A stretch of DNA of 64,000 bases from contig NBIV01000266.1 in NCBI GenBank assembly GCA_003194525.1, positions 50,700-114,699 of the forward strand. Reading direction: 5' to 3'. A program made the translations under genes and the position numbers. This document shows positions 9,412 to 22,365 of this stretch, piece by piece. How positions within the stretch are numbered: the stretch's first letter is position 1; the number at the start of each line of letters is the position of its first letter. The notes under the pieces were generated by a model. That model worked only from the letters and a program-made list of their open reading frames with translations, did not search any database and was not told where the DNA came from. This DNA is from Gracilariopsis chorda (taxonomy: Eukaryota > Rhodophyta > Florideophyceae > Gracilariales > Gracilariaceae).

Positions 9412-9916
9412 TATTGTAATACAGAGAGAAGCAGAAGATCTCTAAAACAACAGGCAACCAAAGCGTTTAGTTTCTTTGTAACTCAACTTTGTGGATTCCC
9501 GGAGTTGAGGGGAGAGAACGGTGCTTAATAGTGAGACTGCAATTATGTCCAAGAGTGGATGATCGTTTTTCAACTAATATCCTTCTATGCGGGACTTTAC
9601 CCTGGATAGCTACAAACTCAGCATACTTCGTCTAAACGTTGTTGCAGCTCGTCATTTTGGTCCAGAACGACCGCTTTATAGGCGCACTCATCTCGTGCGG
9701 GAGCCCCCAGAGCAAGAGCTCTCTTGCACCTCCCTGTTGACAAGTGCTTCTTGAGTCCTCCCCTTATTGTTCCAAGCGCCTCGTCCCTCGTATCAAGTAC
9801 CGCAATGAACACATGACGCGGAGGCATGTAATACATAGGGAGCATACTGACCAGCAAAAATCAGCCCGTTACAGGTCTTTATCGGACATGGACAAAGTAC
9901 TGCGATGCTTTCCTTT

Positions 9917-10375
9917 TTAAAGCCCAAACATGTACCGTCTCTTGATCGATGCGTTCCACAAATGAATCTTGGGTGGAGTCAAAGCTGACCGGTAACAATC
10001 GCCAGAAGCTCTCGAGAGTAGAAGCTCCAGGAGCATGCAGAGTATGTGGCGAACATGCATAGAAAGGCAGTCGACACGTGAAGAAAGGTCCTGAACCAAT
10101 TCCATTACTTTGGCATTCGGAGGAGCCATAGCGGTGCGACTCTCGATGGGAGAGAGGGGTGAGGGCGGAGCCACGGTGGCGGTGCTTGCAGTGGTGGTGG
10201 TGGGAGGAGAAGGCGAAGCCAAAGAGGTGGAAGAAGGCAGAGACGCGGTGGCGAGCCACGTGATTGGAGGAGAAGGAGGAGAAGAATAAGCCACCGCAGT
10301 AGGGCACCCGATTATAGAGGTGGGAGGAGAAGGCGAAGCCACAGCGGTAAGCGACGATATTGGAGAGGGAGCCAC
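9917..10375 (-). pseudogene. Ser/Pro/Thr-rich frame, array copy 3 (shuffled)
   Basis: The Ser/Pro-rich blocks are kept, but a two-base deletion near 10044 (GAGTATGTGG against GAGTAGTGTGG) and a shorter T run near 9916 change the downstream frame. The tail seen in copy 2 is therefore lost. Confidence 0.3.
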
Positions 10376-11733
10376 AGCAACGAGGCTCGTGATTGGATGA
10401 GTGAATAAGTGGAGGAAGGCAGCGCCGGAGCGTCAAGGCTCTTAATGGAAGTGGTCACTCTCGGAGAAGGGGGAGCTATAGTGGCCAAAGCTTCCAATCG
10501 ATGGTTTCGCAATTTCATGTTGAGGTTAGGGTTTACGCTGTGGGCCAGAATGGAAGACTTTGGACTGCGGGGTCTGGGGCCCCGTGGCAGTCTCATACTT
10601 ATACTGCCTGACCGAAACCATGTTCAGTTCAGAGTGTTCACAACAGTTCAAAACGGTTAAAAACCTTATTGAGCAGAGCGTGCAATGCGTTGCAACGGAC
10701 GGCGACGACGGCTACAGCGGTTGAAACACTGCTGCAAGCTTGAGCAGTCTTTCAACCGTTGAGATATTTCACGTAATTCTGCAAAACGAATGCCGATAAA
10801 ACCTTTTTTCTTGTTGCGCAACCTGGTTGCGCACGTGTTAACCGAAGAGGGTTCAACGAAGGAACGAAAACTTATTACAGACGATCGAGGGGCTTGTTGA
10901 TCATACGCGGGTTATGTACGTTGGTGCAAGTTCTTGCTGTACGCACTAGCCGTTGATCCGCGGGCGGATGCGAACGAAGAAAGAGTTGCACACTTCGTAC
11001 CACGAATGCATCCCAAGCTGCGTTTGTTCAGATGTTTGTTCAGATGTTTGTTCAGATTTGGACAGAGTTTTGGTACTGATTTAGCATATTATATAATTGC
11101 GTCACGTCTACGTAGCACGATCTTACAGTGTATGAAGCTGTTACTATTTATGGAACCCTAGTGGCGTTCGTTCAGATTTGGATCGAGTTTTGGCACTGAT
11201 TTCGCATACCTAAAGTAAATTTGGTAGATAACCCTTAGGGTTAGGATTGCCACCTTGCTTAGCAACCAACTTCGTACATTGGTTTTTAAAATATCTCCCT
11301 AAGGTGTGGGTCGACACGGTACAACTGTACCGTTGAAATCACAACCGTATAAAAAGAGCGGTCCATACCTTCAAAGATTTGAATCACTCTCTTGCGATTG
11401 GTTCAAAATCTCTCAGAGCTTCGCTTGCCTAGCGACGCTAGGGTTTCGGCAATAACTTGCGGGAACCCCGCAAAGCTGGTCGATGTCATCAACTAAGCGC
11501 TGGAGATTATTGGGAGTGCAGGCGGAGCCCCCAGTTTCGTGTGGTTTGCCAAAGGCCACAATCTGTCCGCCTAATATCATCGCTATATGCGGTCTGCGAA
11601 CGCATTTTCATCAGTGTTTTGTCTAACCGAGCCCACTTACCGACCTCAACGCTCACCCGTTAATGCGTTGCACCCTTAACACCCCTTCTGATTTGCAACG
11701 TATACAGGTCCCACTAGGCCCGTAGCTCGGAAT

Positions 11734-12020
11734 ATGTCTAGTTCCGGTGGAAGGTTTAGAAACATTATGGGAAGCGGAAGGCAGCTGAAAGACATGGCGG
11801 CGAGAGCGATTTCTGCAAAGGTTAACACCTTGCTAAACGCTGACAAAAACGGCACGCTGCAGAGCACCAATGAAGAGACTCAGCCAACCACTGATGCATC
11901 TAAGTCGACATCCGTTGGGGAATCTGCCCCTAGCAATAGCAAAGAAGTGAAGTAAGTTCAGCTATTCTTTGTCATTACTTTACGACAAGCTACTGAAACT
12001 TTCATTGTAGAAGACACTAG
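11734..12020 (+). CDS. Small spliced gene, array copy 3
   Basis: CDS is join 11734-11951, 12011-12020. The predicted protein is identical to copy 1. Confidence 0.6.
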
Positions 12021-12720
12021 GGGCCTACTAGTGCAGTTATTAAGAGGCCGTACAGCTACGTGAGCCCACTACGGGATTTACAATAAACCTACCTCCACTC
12101 CATGACCCAAGTGGTTGTGTATATTTATAGTTTATCTCATTACGTACTGCCGTTCTAAGATTCCTTCTTTGTGTTCGAGTACTGCATCATGCCACATCGT
12201 AGGATTCCTCACCAATGAAGAGAGGCAATGAAGGAGGCTGCAACTGGGATGTTTTCTCTTTACACAGCTGTTCTTCTGACCGGTCGAGAGTCCGCTCTCC
12301 TTCCACAGCTAACGCATCATAGTTGATAAAGCGAACAAGTGGTCGCAAATCGACCCAACGGACGCAACAACGAGGATCCGAGCACTTCAACATGCAGTAC
12401 ACGGCACCTTGACCACAGCGGTTGCGATGTCTATTTCAGAGGCGACAGTCGTCGGAAATCCAAATGCCCTAGCGGTTGAAAACATCTAAGAATAAACACG
12501 TGTATTAAATATACAAAATTTGGAGGAATCTCAAAAAAATTTGGGTGGAAAAAATTCAGAAACCTTTGGGAAAAAGGGTACCGCAGACAATTAGGGCTAT
12601 CAAAAACTGTTGCCAAAATCCCAATCGCCGCCCAAGCACTCCCTGAGAATAGAAAAGCCACTCTGAGAGAATGTAGTCATCTACGTGTATTACATTTACA
12701 AAGTTTGGAGGAAGCTCTGA

Positions 12721-14233
12721 AAAAGGTTACCGCGGGCAATTAGCGGTAACAGGCTAAGTAAGACGATTTCAGTCTCGTTACCTTCCGATCGGGACCTATT
12801 TGGACCAATTACTCCGAGATATTTGGGCTGGGATACTGACGGAAGTAACCGTTTGGAAAGGATACTTACTGCAGGTAACAAAGCGAAAGTCAATTGTGAT
12901 CCCATTTACAAACGATCAGTACAGCGGGACAATGTCACATCGCGATCCCATGACCTGTTTAACGTTTGTCACCGTCACAGGACATGTACTATAGCGTGCA
13001 CAGATCGTAATTGCACTCCAGATCACATTAGATCTGCAGTGAGCGAATTTGGATTTGGAGATGTTCGGAAACGTGTATTGGAGGAGTACGTGGAAAATTT
13101 TGAAATTACACTGCCCCGTGTGCAACCTGTGCTGTAAGGACCCCTTGGCCTACGATCCCCGCTACCTTACAGAAGAACATCAGCACCGAGTGTCAGCATT
13201 TCTGGAATAGGACACACCTCCAGACTTCATTTTGGTAAAGCAAGACAAGACTTCTCTAGTCATTGTTGAGCATGATATGCTCGACATCCTTTATTTTCTC
13301 CAGCAGCACGAAAAGCACTCTCTATCAAAGAATGGTGCTGGTATGTATCCTTATTCTATGCAGGGTTCGTTCAAGGAGGCTGTAGCATGGGTACGCGATG
13401 AGTTTGTCCGCCTGGGGCTACATGTTGTGCAAATAGAGCGAGTGAAAAGAAAAGCAGAAGGATGCGTTCTGTGTGCTCTTACGTGTGAAGGATCTCGCCT
13501 GTATTTCAAAGAAGTTGGGCCGAATTTTGGTCTGAACGAAGTAAGAACTACTGAAGTCCTTGCAGAAGCAATGTAATATCGGCTTCCATTGCTTCTCAGT
13601 GTAGAGAGAGACCGAAAATAGATGCTCTTGCAAGACCACGGGCAAACTATTGAAAAGAGAGAAATATCCATTTCAAACCACCCTGGTCTATTTCGCTTTT
13701 TTCTAACTGAATGGGGAAATATTCAAAGAAGGTCGATCTCCAAAATACGCGAGCTCCAGCGCAGTGGGCTTGAAACAGTTGATGAATCGTTTATGAGAGA
13801 AAGAGTGTTGAACATGATGTCAGATGGAGAATGGCTATTACTATGTTTGAAAGAGGTAAATAGGGCAGACTCTGAGTTGGAGATAGATCTTTTCTCTCTG
13901 AAGACGACATTTCTTAATTATGTTGATCGTGCTTGTAGGTTGATGTGGCAAATCCAAATGCCGTTGACTCCGGCTCATAGAGATTTACATCCAGTGAGTG
14001 TCATGGTTTCTGAACATTGTCAAATTCGGCTTATTGATCTTATTTCTACACGTATTTCGTATCCCTTTCCATATTTTTACCTCTTTGCTGCTCATTGCAA
14101 TGCTAATGACATGAATCTTGGGTTCTATTTAAAGCTGTGGAAGGACTACGGTACCATGGAGAAGTTGTGGAAGCTTTACGAGGTGACAGAGGCGTTTGAA
14201 ATGGTAATCAGCTGTGTCACTTTCCACAGATAG
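12721..14233 (+). pseudogene. APH-like pseudogene, array copy 3
   Basis: It has the same three internal stops, with an extra T near 13101 shifting the frame in the Cys-rich section. One Lys-to-Thr change lies before the catalytic loop (FSLKTTFLN). Confidence 0.6.
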
Positions 14234-14614
14234 TATTGTAATACAGAGAGAAGCAGAAGATCTCTAAAACAACAGGCAACCAAAGCGTTTAGTTTCTTTG
14301 TAACTCAACTTTGTGGATTCCCGGAGTTGAGGGGAGAGAACGGTGCTTAATAGTAAGACTGCAATTATGTCCAAGAGTGGATGATCGTTTTTCAACTAAT
14401 ATCCTTCTATGCGGGACTTTACCCTGGATAGCTACAAACTCAGCATACTTCGTCTAAACGTTGTTGCAGCTCGTCATTTTGGTCCAGAACGACCGCTTTA
14501 TAGGCGCACTCATCTCGTGCGGGAGCCCCCAGAGCAAGAGCTCTCTTGCACCTCCCTGTTGACAAGTGCTTCTTGAGTCCTCCCCTTATTGTTCCAAGCG
14601 CCTCGTCCCTCGTA

Positions 14615-15199
14615 TCAAGTACCGCAATGAACACATGACGCGGAGGCATGTAATACATAGGGAGCATACTGACCAGCAAAAATCAGCCCGTTACAGGTCT
14701 TTATCGGACATGGACAAAGTACTGCGATGCTTTCCTTTTTTAAAGCCCAAACATGTACCGTCTCTTGATCGATGCGTTCCACAAATGAATCTTGGGTGGA
14801 GTCAAAGCTGACCGGTAACAATCGCCAGAAGCTCTCGAGAGTAGAAGCTCCAGGAGCATGCAGAGTAGTGTGGCGAACATGCATAGAAAGGCAGTCGACA
14901 CGTGAAGAAAGGTCCTGAACCAATTCCATTACTTTGGCATTCGGAGGAGCCATAGCGGTGCGACTCTCGATGGGAGAGAGGGGTGAGGGCGGAGCCACGG
15001 TGGCGGTGCTTGCAGTGGTGGTGGTGGGAGGAGAAGGCGAAGCCAAAGAGGTGGAAGAAGGCAGAGACGCGGTGGCGAGCCACGTGATTGGAGGAGAAGG
15101 AGGAGAAGAATAAGCCACCGCAGTAGGGCACCCGATTATAGAGGTGGGAGGAGAAGGCGAAGCCACAGCGGTAAGCGACGATATTCGAGAGGGAGCCAC
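14615..15199 (-). CDS. Ser/Pro/Thr-rich hypothetical protein, array copy 4
   Basis: The frame has the same length and tail as copy 2, with a Pro-to-Arg change near its start (plus strand ATATTCGAG). Copies 2 and 4 share this unbroken length although they are not adjacent. Confidence 0.33.
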   Translation of the reverse strand: MAPSRISSLTAVASPSPPTSIIGCPTAVAYSSPPSPPITWLATASLPSSTSLASPSPPTTTTASTATVAPPSPLSPIESRTAMAPPNAKVMELVQDLSSRVDCLSMHVRHTTLHAPGASTLESFWRLLPVSFDSTQDSFVERIDQETVHVWALKKESIAVLCPCPIKTCNGLIFAGQYAPYVLHASASCVHCGT

Positions 15200-16557
15200 A
15201 GCAACGAGGCTCGTGATTGGATGAGTGAATAAGTGGAGGAAGGCAGCGCCGGAGCGTCAAGGCTCTTAATGGAAGTGGTCACTCTCGGAGAAGGGGAGCT
15301 ATAGTGGCCACAGCTTCCAATCGATGGTTTCGCAATTTCATGTTGAGGTTAGGGGTTTACGCTGTGGGCCAGAATGGAAGACTTTGGACTGCGGGGTCTG
15401 GGGCCCCGTGGCAGTCTCATATTTATACTGCCTGACCGAAACCATGTTCAGTTCAGAGTGTTCACAACAGTTCAAAACGGTTAAAAACCTTGTTGAGCAG
15501 AGCGTGCAATGCGTTGCAACGGACGGCGACGACGGCTACAGCGGTTGAAACACTGCTGCAAGCTTGAGCAGTCTTTCAACCGTTGAGATATTTCACGTAA
15601 TTCTGCAAAACGAATGCCGATAAAACCTTTTTTCTTGTTGCGCAACCTGGTTGCGCACGTGTTAACCGAAGAGGGTTCAACGAAGGAACGAAAACTTATT
15701 ACAGACGATCGAGGGGCTTGTTGATCATACGCGGGTTATGTACGTTGGTGCAAGTTCTTGCTGTACGCACTAGCCGTTGATCCGCGGGCGGATGCGAACG
15801 AAGAAAGAGTTGCACACTTCGTACCACGAATGCATCCCAAGCTGCGTTTGTTCAGATGTTTGTTCAGATGTTTGTTCAGATTTGGACAGAGTTTTGGTAC
15901 TGATTTAGCATATTATATAATTGCGTCACGTCTACGTAGCACGATCTTACAGTGTATGAAGCTGTTACTATTTATGGAACCCTAGTGGCGTTCGTTCAGA
16001 TTTGGATCGAGTTTTGGCACTGATTTCGCATACCTAAAGTAAATTTGGTAGATAACCCTTAGGGTTAGGATTGCCACCTTGCTTAGCAACCAACTTCGTA
16101 CATTGGTTTTTAACATATCTCCCTAAGGTGTGGGTCGACACGGTACAACTGTACCGTTGAAATCACAACCGTATAAAAAGAGCGGTCCATACCTTCAAAG
16201 ATTTGAATCACTCTCTTGCGATTGGTTCAAAATCTCTCAGAGCTTCGCTTGCCTAGCGACGCTAGGGTTTCGGCAATAACTTGCGGGAACCCCGCAAAGC
16301 TGGTCGATGTCATCAACTAAGCGCTGGAGATTATTGGGAGTGCAGGCGGAGCCCCCAGTTTCGTGTGGTTTGCCAAAGGCCACAATCTGTCCGCCTAATA
16401 TCATCGCTATATGCGGTCTGCGAACGCATTTTCATCAGTGTTTTGTCTAACCGAGCCCACTTACCGACCTCAACGCTCACCCGTTAATGCGTTGCACCCT
16501 TAACACCCCTTCTGATTTGCAACGTATACAGGTCCCACTAGGCCCGTAGCTCGGAAT

Positions 16558-16844
16558 ATGTCTAGTTCCGGTGGAAGGTTTAGAAACATTATGGGAAGCG
16601 GAAGGCAGCTGAAAGACATGGCGGCGAGAGCGATTTCTGCAAAGGTTAACACCTTGCTAAACGCTGACAAAAACTGCACGCTGCAGAGCACCAATGAAGA
16701 GACTCAGCCAACCACTGATGCATCTAAGTCGACATCCGTTGGGGAATCTGCCCCTAGCAATAGCAAAGAAGTGAAGTAAGTTCAGCTATTCTTTGTCATT
16801 ACTTTACGACAAGCTACTGAAACTTTCATTGTAGAAGACACTAG
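16558..16844 (+). CDS. Small spliced gene, array copy 4
   Basis: CDS is join 16558-16775, 16835-16844. One substitution changes ADKNG to ADKNC. Frame and splice sites are intact. Confidence 0.58.
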
Positions 16845-17541
16845 GGGCCTACTAGTGCAGTTATTAAGAGGCCGTACAGCTACGTGAGCCCACTACGGGA
16901 TTTACAATAAACCTACCTCCACTCCATGACCCAAGTGGTTGTGTATATTTATAGTTTATCTCATTACGTACTGCCGTTCTAAGATTCCTTCTTTGTGTTC
17001 GAGTACTGCATCATGCCACATCGTAGGATTCCTCACCAATGAAGAGAGGCAATGAAGGAGGCTGCAACTGGGATGTTTTCTCTTTACACAGCTGTTCTTC
17101 TGACCGGTCGAGAGTCCGCTCTCCTTCCACAGCTAACGCATCATAGTTGATAAAGCGAACAAGTGGTCGCAAATCGACCCAACGACGCAACAACGAGGAT
17201 CCGAGCACTTCAACATGCAGTACACGGCACCTTGACCACAGCGGTTGCGATGTCTATTTCAGAGGTGACAGTCGTCGGAAATCCAAATGCCCTAGCGGTT
17301 GAAAACATCTAAGAATAAACACGTGTATTAATATACAAAATTTGGAGGAATCTCAAAAAAATTTGGGTGGAAAAATTCAGAAACCTTTGGGAAAAAGGGT
17401 ACCGCAGACAATTAGGGCTATCAAAAACTGTTGCCAAAATCCCAATCGCCGCCCAAGCACTCCCTGAGAATAGAAAAGCCACTCTGAGAGAATATAGTCA
17501 TCTACGTGTATTACATTTACAAAGTTTGGAGGAAGCTCTGA

Positions 17542-19053
17542 AAAAGGTTACCGTGGGCAATTAGCGGTAACAGGCTAAGTAAGACGATTTCAGTCTCGTT
17601 ACCTTCCGATCGGGACCTATTTGGACCAATTACTCCGAGATATTTGGGCTGGGATACTGACGGAAGTAACCGTTTGGAAAGGATACTTACTGCAGGTAAC
17701 AAAGCGAAAGTCAATTGTGATCCCATTTACAAACGATCAGTACAGCGGGACAATGTCACATCGCGATCCCATGACCTGTTTAACGTTTGTCACCGTCACA
17801 GGACATGTACTATAGCGTGCACAGATCGTAATTGCACTCCAGATCACATTAGATCTGCAGTGAGCGAATTTGGATTTGGAGATGTTCGGAAACGTGTATT
17901 GGAGGAGTACGTGGAAAATTTGAAATTACACTGCCCCGTGTGCAACCTGTGCTGTAAGGACCCCTTGGCCTACGATCCCCGCTACCTTACAGAAGAACAT
18001 CAGCACCGAGTGTCAGCATTTCTGGAATAGGACACACCTCCAGACTTCATTTTGGTAAAGCAAGACAAGACTTCTCTAGTCATTGTTGAGCATGATATGC
18101 TCGACATCCTTTATTTTCTCCAGCAGCACGAAAAGCACTCTCTATCAAAGAATGGTGCTGGTATGTATCCTTATTCTATGCAGGGTTCGTTCAAGGAGGC
18201 TGTAGCATGGGTACGCGATGAGTTTGTCCGCCTGGGGCTACATGTTGTGCAAATAGAGCGAGTGAAAAGAAAAGCAGAAGGATGCGTTCTGTGTGCTCTT
18301 ACGTGTGAAGGATCTCGCCTGTATTTCAAAGACGTTGGGCCGAATTTTGGTCTGAACGAAGTAAGAACTACTGAAGTCCTTGCAGAAGCAATGTAATATC
18401 GGCTTCCATTGCTTTTCAGTGTAGAGAGAGACCGAAAATAGATGCTCTTGCAAGACCACGGGCAAACTATTGAAAAGAGAGAAATATCCATTTCAAACCA
18501 CCCTGGTCTATTTCGCTTTTTTCTAACTGAATGGGGAAATATTCAAAGAAGGTCGATCTCCAAAATACGCGAGCTCCAGCGCAGTGGGCTTGAAACAGTT
18601 GATGAATCGTTTATGAGAGAAAGAGTGTTGAACATGATGTCAGATGGAGAATGGCTATTACTATGTTTGAAAGAGGTAAATAGGGCAGACTCTGAGTTGG
18701 AGATAGATCTTTTCTCTCTGAAGAAGACATTTCTTAATTATGTTGATCGTGCTTGTAGGTTGATGTGGCAAATCCGAATGCCGTTGACTCCGGCTCATAG
18801 AGATTTACATCCAGTGAGTGTCATGGTTTCTGAACATTGTCAAATTCGGCTTATTGATCTTATTTCCACACGTATTTCGTAACCCTTTCCATATTTTTAC
18901 CTCTTTGCTGTTCATTGCAATGCTAATGACATGAATCTTGGGTTCTATTTAAAGCTGTGGAAGGATTACGGTACCATGGAGAAGTTGTGGAAGCTTTACG
19001 AGGTGACAGAGGCGTTTGAAATGGTAATCAGCTGTGTCACTTTCCACAGATAG
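17542..19053 (+). pseudogene. APH-like pseudogene, array copy 4
   Basis: It has the same three internal stops plus TAT-to-TAA at 18880-18882 just after the RLIDL motif, which removes the last 57 codons. Confidence 0.6.
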
Positions 19054-19405
19054 TATTGTAATACAGAGAGAAGCAGAAGATCTCTAAAACAACAGGCAAC
19101 CAAAGCGTTTAGTTTCTTTGTAACTCAACTTTGTGGATTCCCGGAGTTGAGGGGAGAGAACGGTGCTTAATAGTGAGACTGCAATTATGTCCAAGAGTGG
19201 ATGATCGTTTTTCAACTAATATCCTTCTATGCGGGACTTTACCCTGGATAGCTACAAACTCAGCATACTTCGTCTAAACGTTGTTGCAGCTCGTCATTTT
19301 GGTCCAGAACGACCGCTTTATAGGCGCACTCATCTCGTGCGGGAGCCCCCAGAGCAAGAGCTCTCTTGCACCTCCCTGTTGACAAGTGCTTCTTGAGTCC
19401 TCCCC

Positions 19406-20020
19406 TTATTGTTCCAAGCGCCTCGTCCCTCGTATCAAGTACCGCAATGAACACATGACGCGGAGGCATGTAATACATAGGGAGCATACTGACCAGCAAA
19501 AAATCAGCCCGTTACAGGTCTTTATCGGACATGGACAAAGTACTGCGATGCTTTCCTTTTTTAAAGCCCAAACATGTACCGTCTCTTGATCGATGCGTTC
19601 CACAAATGAATCTTGGGTGGAGTCAAAGCTGACCGGTAACAATCGCCAGAAGCTCTCGAGAGTAGAAGCTCCAGGAGCATGCAGAGTATTGTGGCGAACA
19701 TGCATAGAAAGGCAGTCGACACGTGAAGAAAGGTCCTGAACCAATTCCATTACTTTGGCATTCGGAGGAGCCATAGCGGTGCGACTCTCGATGGGAGAGA
19801 GGGGTGAGGGCGGAGCCACGGTGGCGGTGCTTGCAGTGGTGGTGGTGGGAGGAGAAGGCGAAGCCAAAGAGGTGGAAGAAGGCAGAGACGCGGTGGCGAG
19901 CCACGTGATTGGAGGAGAAGGAGGAGAAGAATAAGCCACCGCAGTAGGGCACCCGATTATAGAGGTGGGAGGAGAAGGCGAAGCCACAGCGGTAAGCGAC
20001 GATATTGGAGAGGGAGCCAC
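19406..20020 (-). CDS. Ser/Pro/Thr-rich hypothetical protein, array copy 5 (shifted tail)
   Basis: The body matches copy 2. An additional A in the run at about 19500 moves the last 50 codons into another frame, replacing the Cys-rich tail. Confidence 0.3.
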   Translation of the reverse strand: MAPSPISSLTAVASPSPPTSIIGCPTAVAYSSPPSPPITWLATASLPSSTSLASPSPPTTTTASTATVAPPSPLSPIESRTAMAPPNAKVMELVQDLSSRVDCLSMHVRHNTLHAPGASTLESFWRLLPVSFDSTQDSFVERIDQETVHVWALKKESIAVLCPCPIKTCNGLIFCWSVCSLCITCLRVMCSLRYLIRGTRRLEQ

Positions 20021-21379
20021 AGCAACGAGGCTCGTGATTGGATGAGTGAATAAGTGGAGGAAGGCAGCGCCGGAGCGTCAAGGCTCTTAATGGAAGTGGT
20101 CACTCTCGGAGAAGGGGGAGCTATAGTGGCCAAAGCTTCCAATCGATGGTTTCGCAATTTCATGTTGAGGTTAGGGGTTTACGCTGTGGGCCAGAATGGA
20201 AGACTTTGGACTGCGGGGTCTGGGGCCCCGTGGCAGTCTCATATTTATACTGCCTGACCGAAACCATGTTCAGTTCAGAGTGTTCACAACAGTTCAAAAC
20301 GGTTAAAAACCTTGTTGAGCAGAGCGTGCAATGCGTTGCAACGGACGGCGACGACGGCTACAGCGGTTGAAACACTGCTGCAAGCTTGAGCAGTCTTTCA
20401 ACCGTTGAGATATTTCACGTAATTCTGCAAAACGAATGCCGATAAAACCTTTTTTCTTGTTGCGCAACCTGGTTGCGCACGTGTTAACCGAAGCGGGTTC
20501 AACGAAGGAACGAAAACTTATTACAGACGATCGAGGGGCTTGTTGATCATACGCGGGTTATGTACGTTGGTGCAAGTTCTTGCTGTACGCACTAGCCGTT
20601 GATCCGCGGGCGGATGCGAACGAAGAAAGAGTTGCACACTTCGTACCACGAATGCATCCCAAGCTGCGTTTGTTCAGATGTTTGTTCAGATGTTTGTTCA
20701 GATTTGGACAGAGTTTTGGTACTGATTTAGCATATTATATAATTGCGTCACGTCTACGTAGCACGATCTTACAGTGTATGAAGCTGTTACTATTTATGGA
20801 ACCCTAGTGGCGTTCGTTCAGATTTGGATCGAGTTTTGGCACTGATTTCGCATACCTAAAGTAAATTTGGTAGATAACCCTTAGGGTTAGGATTGCCACC
20901 TTGCTTAGCAACCAACTTCGTACATTGGTTTTTAACATATCTCCCTAAGGTGTGGGTCGACACGGTACAACTGTACCGTTGAAATCACAACCGTATAAAA
21001 AGAGCGGTCCATACCTTCAAAGATTTGAATCACTCTCTTGCGATTGGTTCAAAATCTCTCAGAGCTTCGCTTGCCTAGCGACGCTAGGGTTTCGGCAATA
21101 ACTTGCGGGAACCCCGCAAAGCTGGTCGATGTCATCAACTAAGCGCTGGAGATTATTGGGAGTGCAGGCGGAGCCCCCAGTTTCGTGTGGTTTGCCAAAG
21201 GCCACAATCTGTCCGCCTAATATCATCGCTATATGCGGTCTGTGAACGCATTTTCATCAGTGTTTTGTCTAACCGAGCCCACTTACCGACCTCAACGCTC
21301 ACCCGTTAATGCGTTGCACCCTTAACACCCCTTCTGATTTGCAACGTATACAGGTCCCACTAGGCCCGTAGCTCGCAAT

Positions 21380-21666
21380 ATGTCTAGTTCCGGTGGAAGG
21401 TTTAGAAACATTATGGGAAGCGGAAGGCAGCTGAAAGACATGGCGGCGAGAGCGATTTCTGCAAAGGTTAACACCTTGCTAAACGCTGACAAAAACGGCA
21501 CGCTGCAGAGCACCAATGAAGAGACTCAGCCAACCACTGATGCATCTAAGTCGACATCCGTTGGGGAATCTGCCCCTAGCAATAGCAAAGAAGTGAAGTA
21601 AGTTCAGCTATTCTTTGTCATTACTTTACGACAAGCTACTGAAACTTTCATTGTAGAAGACACTAG
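21380..21666 (+). CDS. Small spliced gene, array copy 5
   Basis: CDS is join 21380-21597, 21657-21666. The protein is as in copy 1; the base four upstream of the ATG is C instead of G. Confidence 0.6.
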
Positions 21667-22365
21667 GGGCCTACTAGTGCAGTTATTAAGAGGCCGTACA
21701 GCTACGTGAGCCCACTACGGGATTTACAATAAACCTACCTCCACTCCATGACCCAAGTGGTTGTGTATATTTATAGTTTATCTCATTACGTACTGCCGTT
21801 CTAAGATTCCTTCTTTGTGTTCGAGTACTGCATCATGCCACATCGTAGGATTCCTCACCAATGAAGAGAGGCAATGAAGGAGGCTGCAACTGGGATGTTT
21901 TCTCTTTACACAGCTGTTCTTCTGACCGGTCGAGAGTCCGCTCTCCTTCCACAGCTAACGCATCATAGTTGATAAAGCGAACAAGTGGTCGCAAATCGAC
22001 CCAACGGACGCAACAACGAGGATCCGAGCACTTCAACATGCAGTACACGGCACCTTGACCACAGCGGTTGCGATGTCTATTTCAGAGGCGACAGTCGTCG
22101 GAAATCCAAATGCCCTAGCGGTTGAAAACATCTAAGAATAAACACGTGTATTAAATATACAAAATTTGGAGGAATCTCAAAAAAATTTGGGTGGAAAAAT
22201 TCAGAAACCTTTGGGAAAAAGGGTACCGCAGACAATTAGGGCTATCAAAAACTGTTGCCAAAATCCCAATCGCCGCCCAAGCACTCCCTGAGAATAGAAA
22301 AGCCACTCTGAGAGAATGTAGTCATCTACGTGTATTACATTTACAAAGTTTGGAGGAAGCTCTGA

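Larger units (their letters stand above)
4824..9643 (+). repeat. tandem array, copy 2
   Basis: Full unit, 4820 bp. Private features are a one-base deletion near 8322 (CCCC to CCC), which shifts the APH-like frame, and a four-G run near 5653, where copies 1, 3, 5 and 6 have five. Confidence 0.97.
9644..14465 (+). repeat. tandem array, copy 3
   Basis: Full unit, 4822 bp. Private features are a one-base T insertion near 13101 that shifts the APH-like frame, a two-base deletion near 10044 and a one-T-shorter run near 9916. The last two shuffle the minus-strand frame. Confidence 0.97.
14466..19285 (+). repeat. tandem array, copy 4
   Basis: Full unit, 4820 bp. Private features are a TAT-to-TAA change at 18880-18882 in the APH-like frame, a missing G near 17184 and a Gly-to-Cys change in the small spliced gene at about 16675. 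Confidence 0.97.
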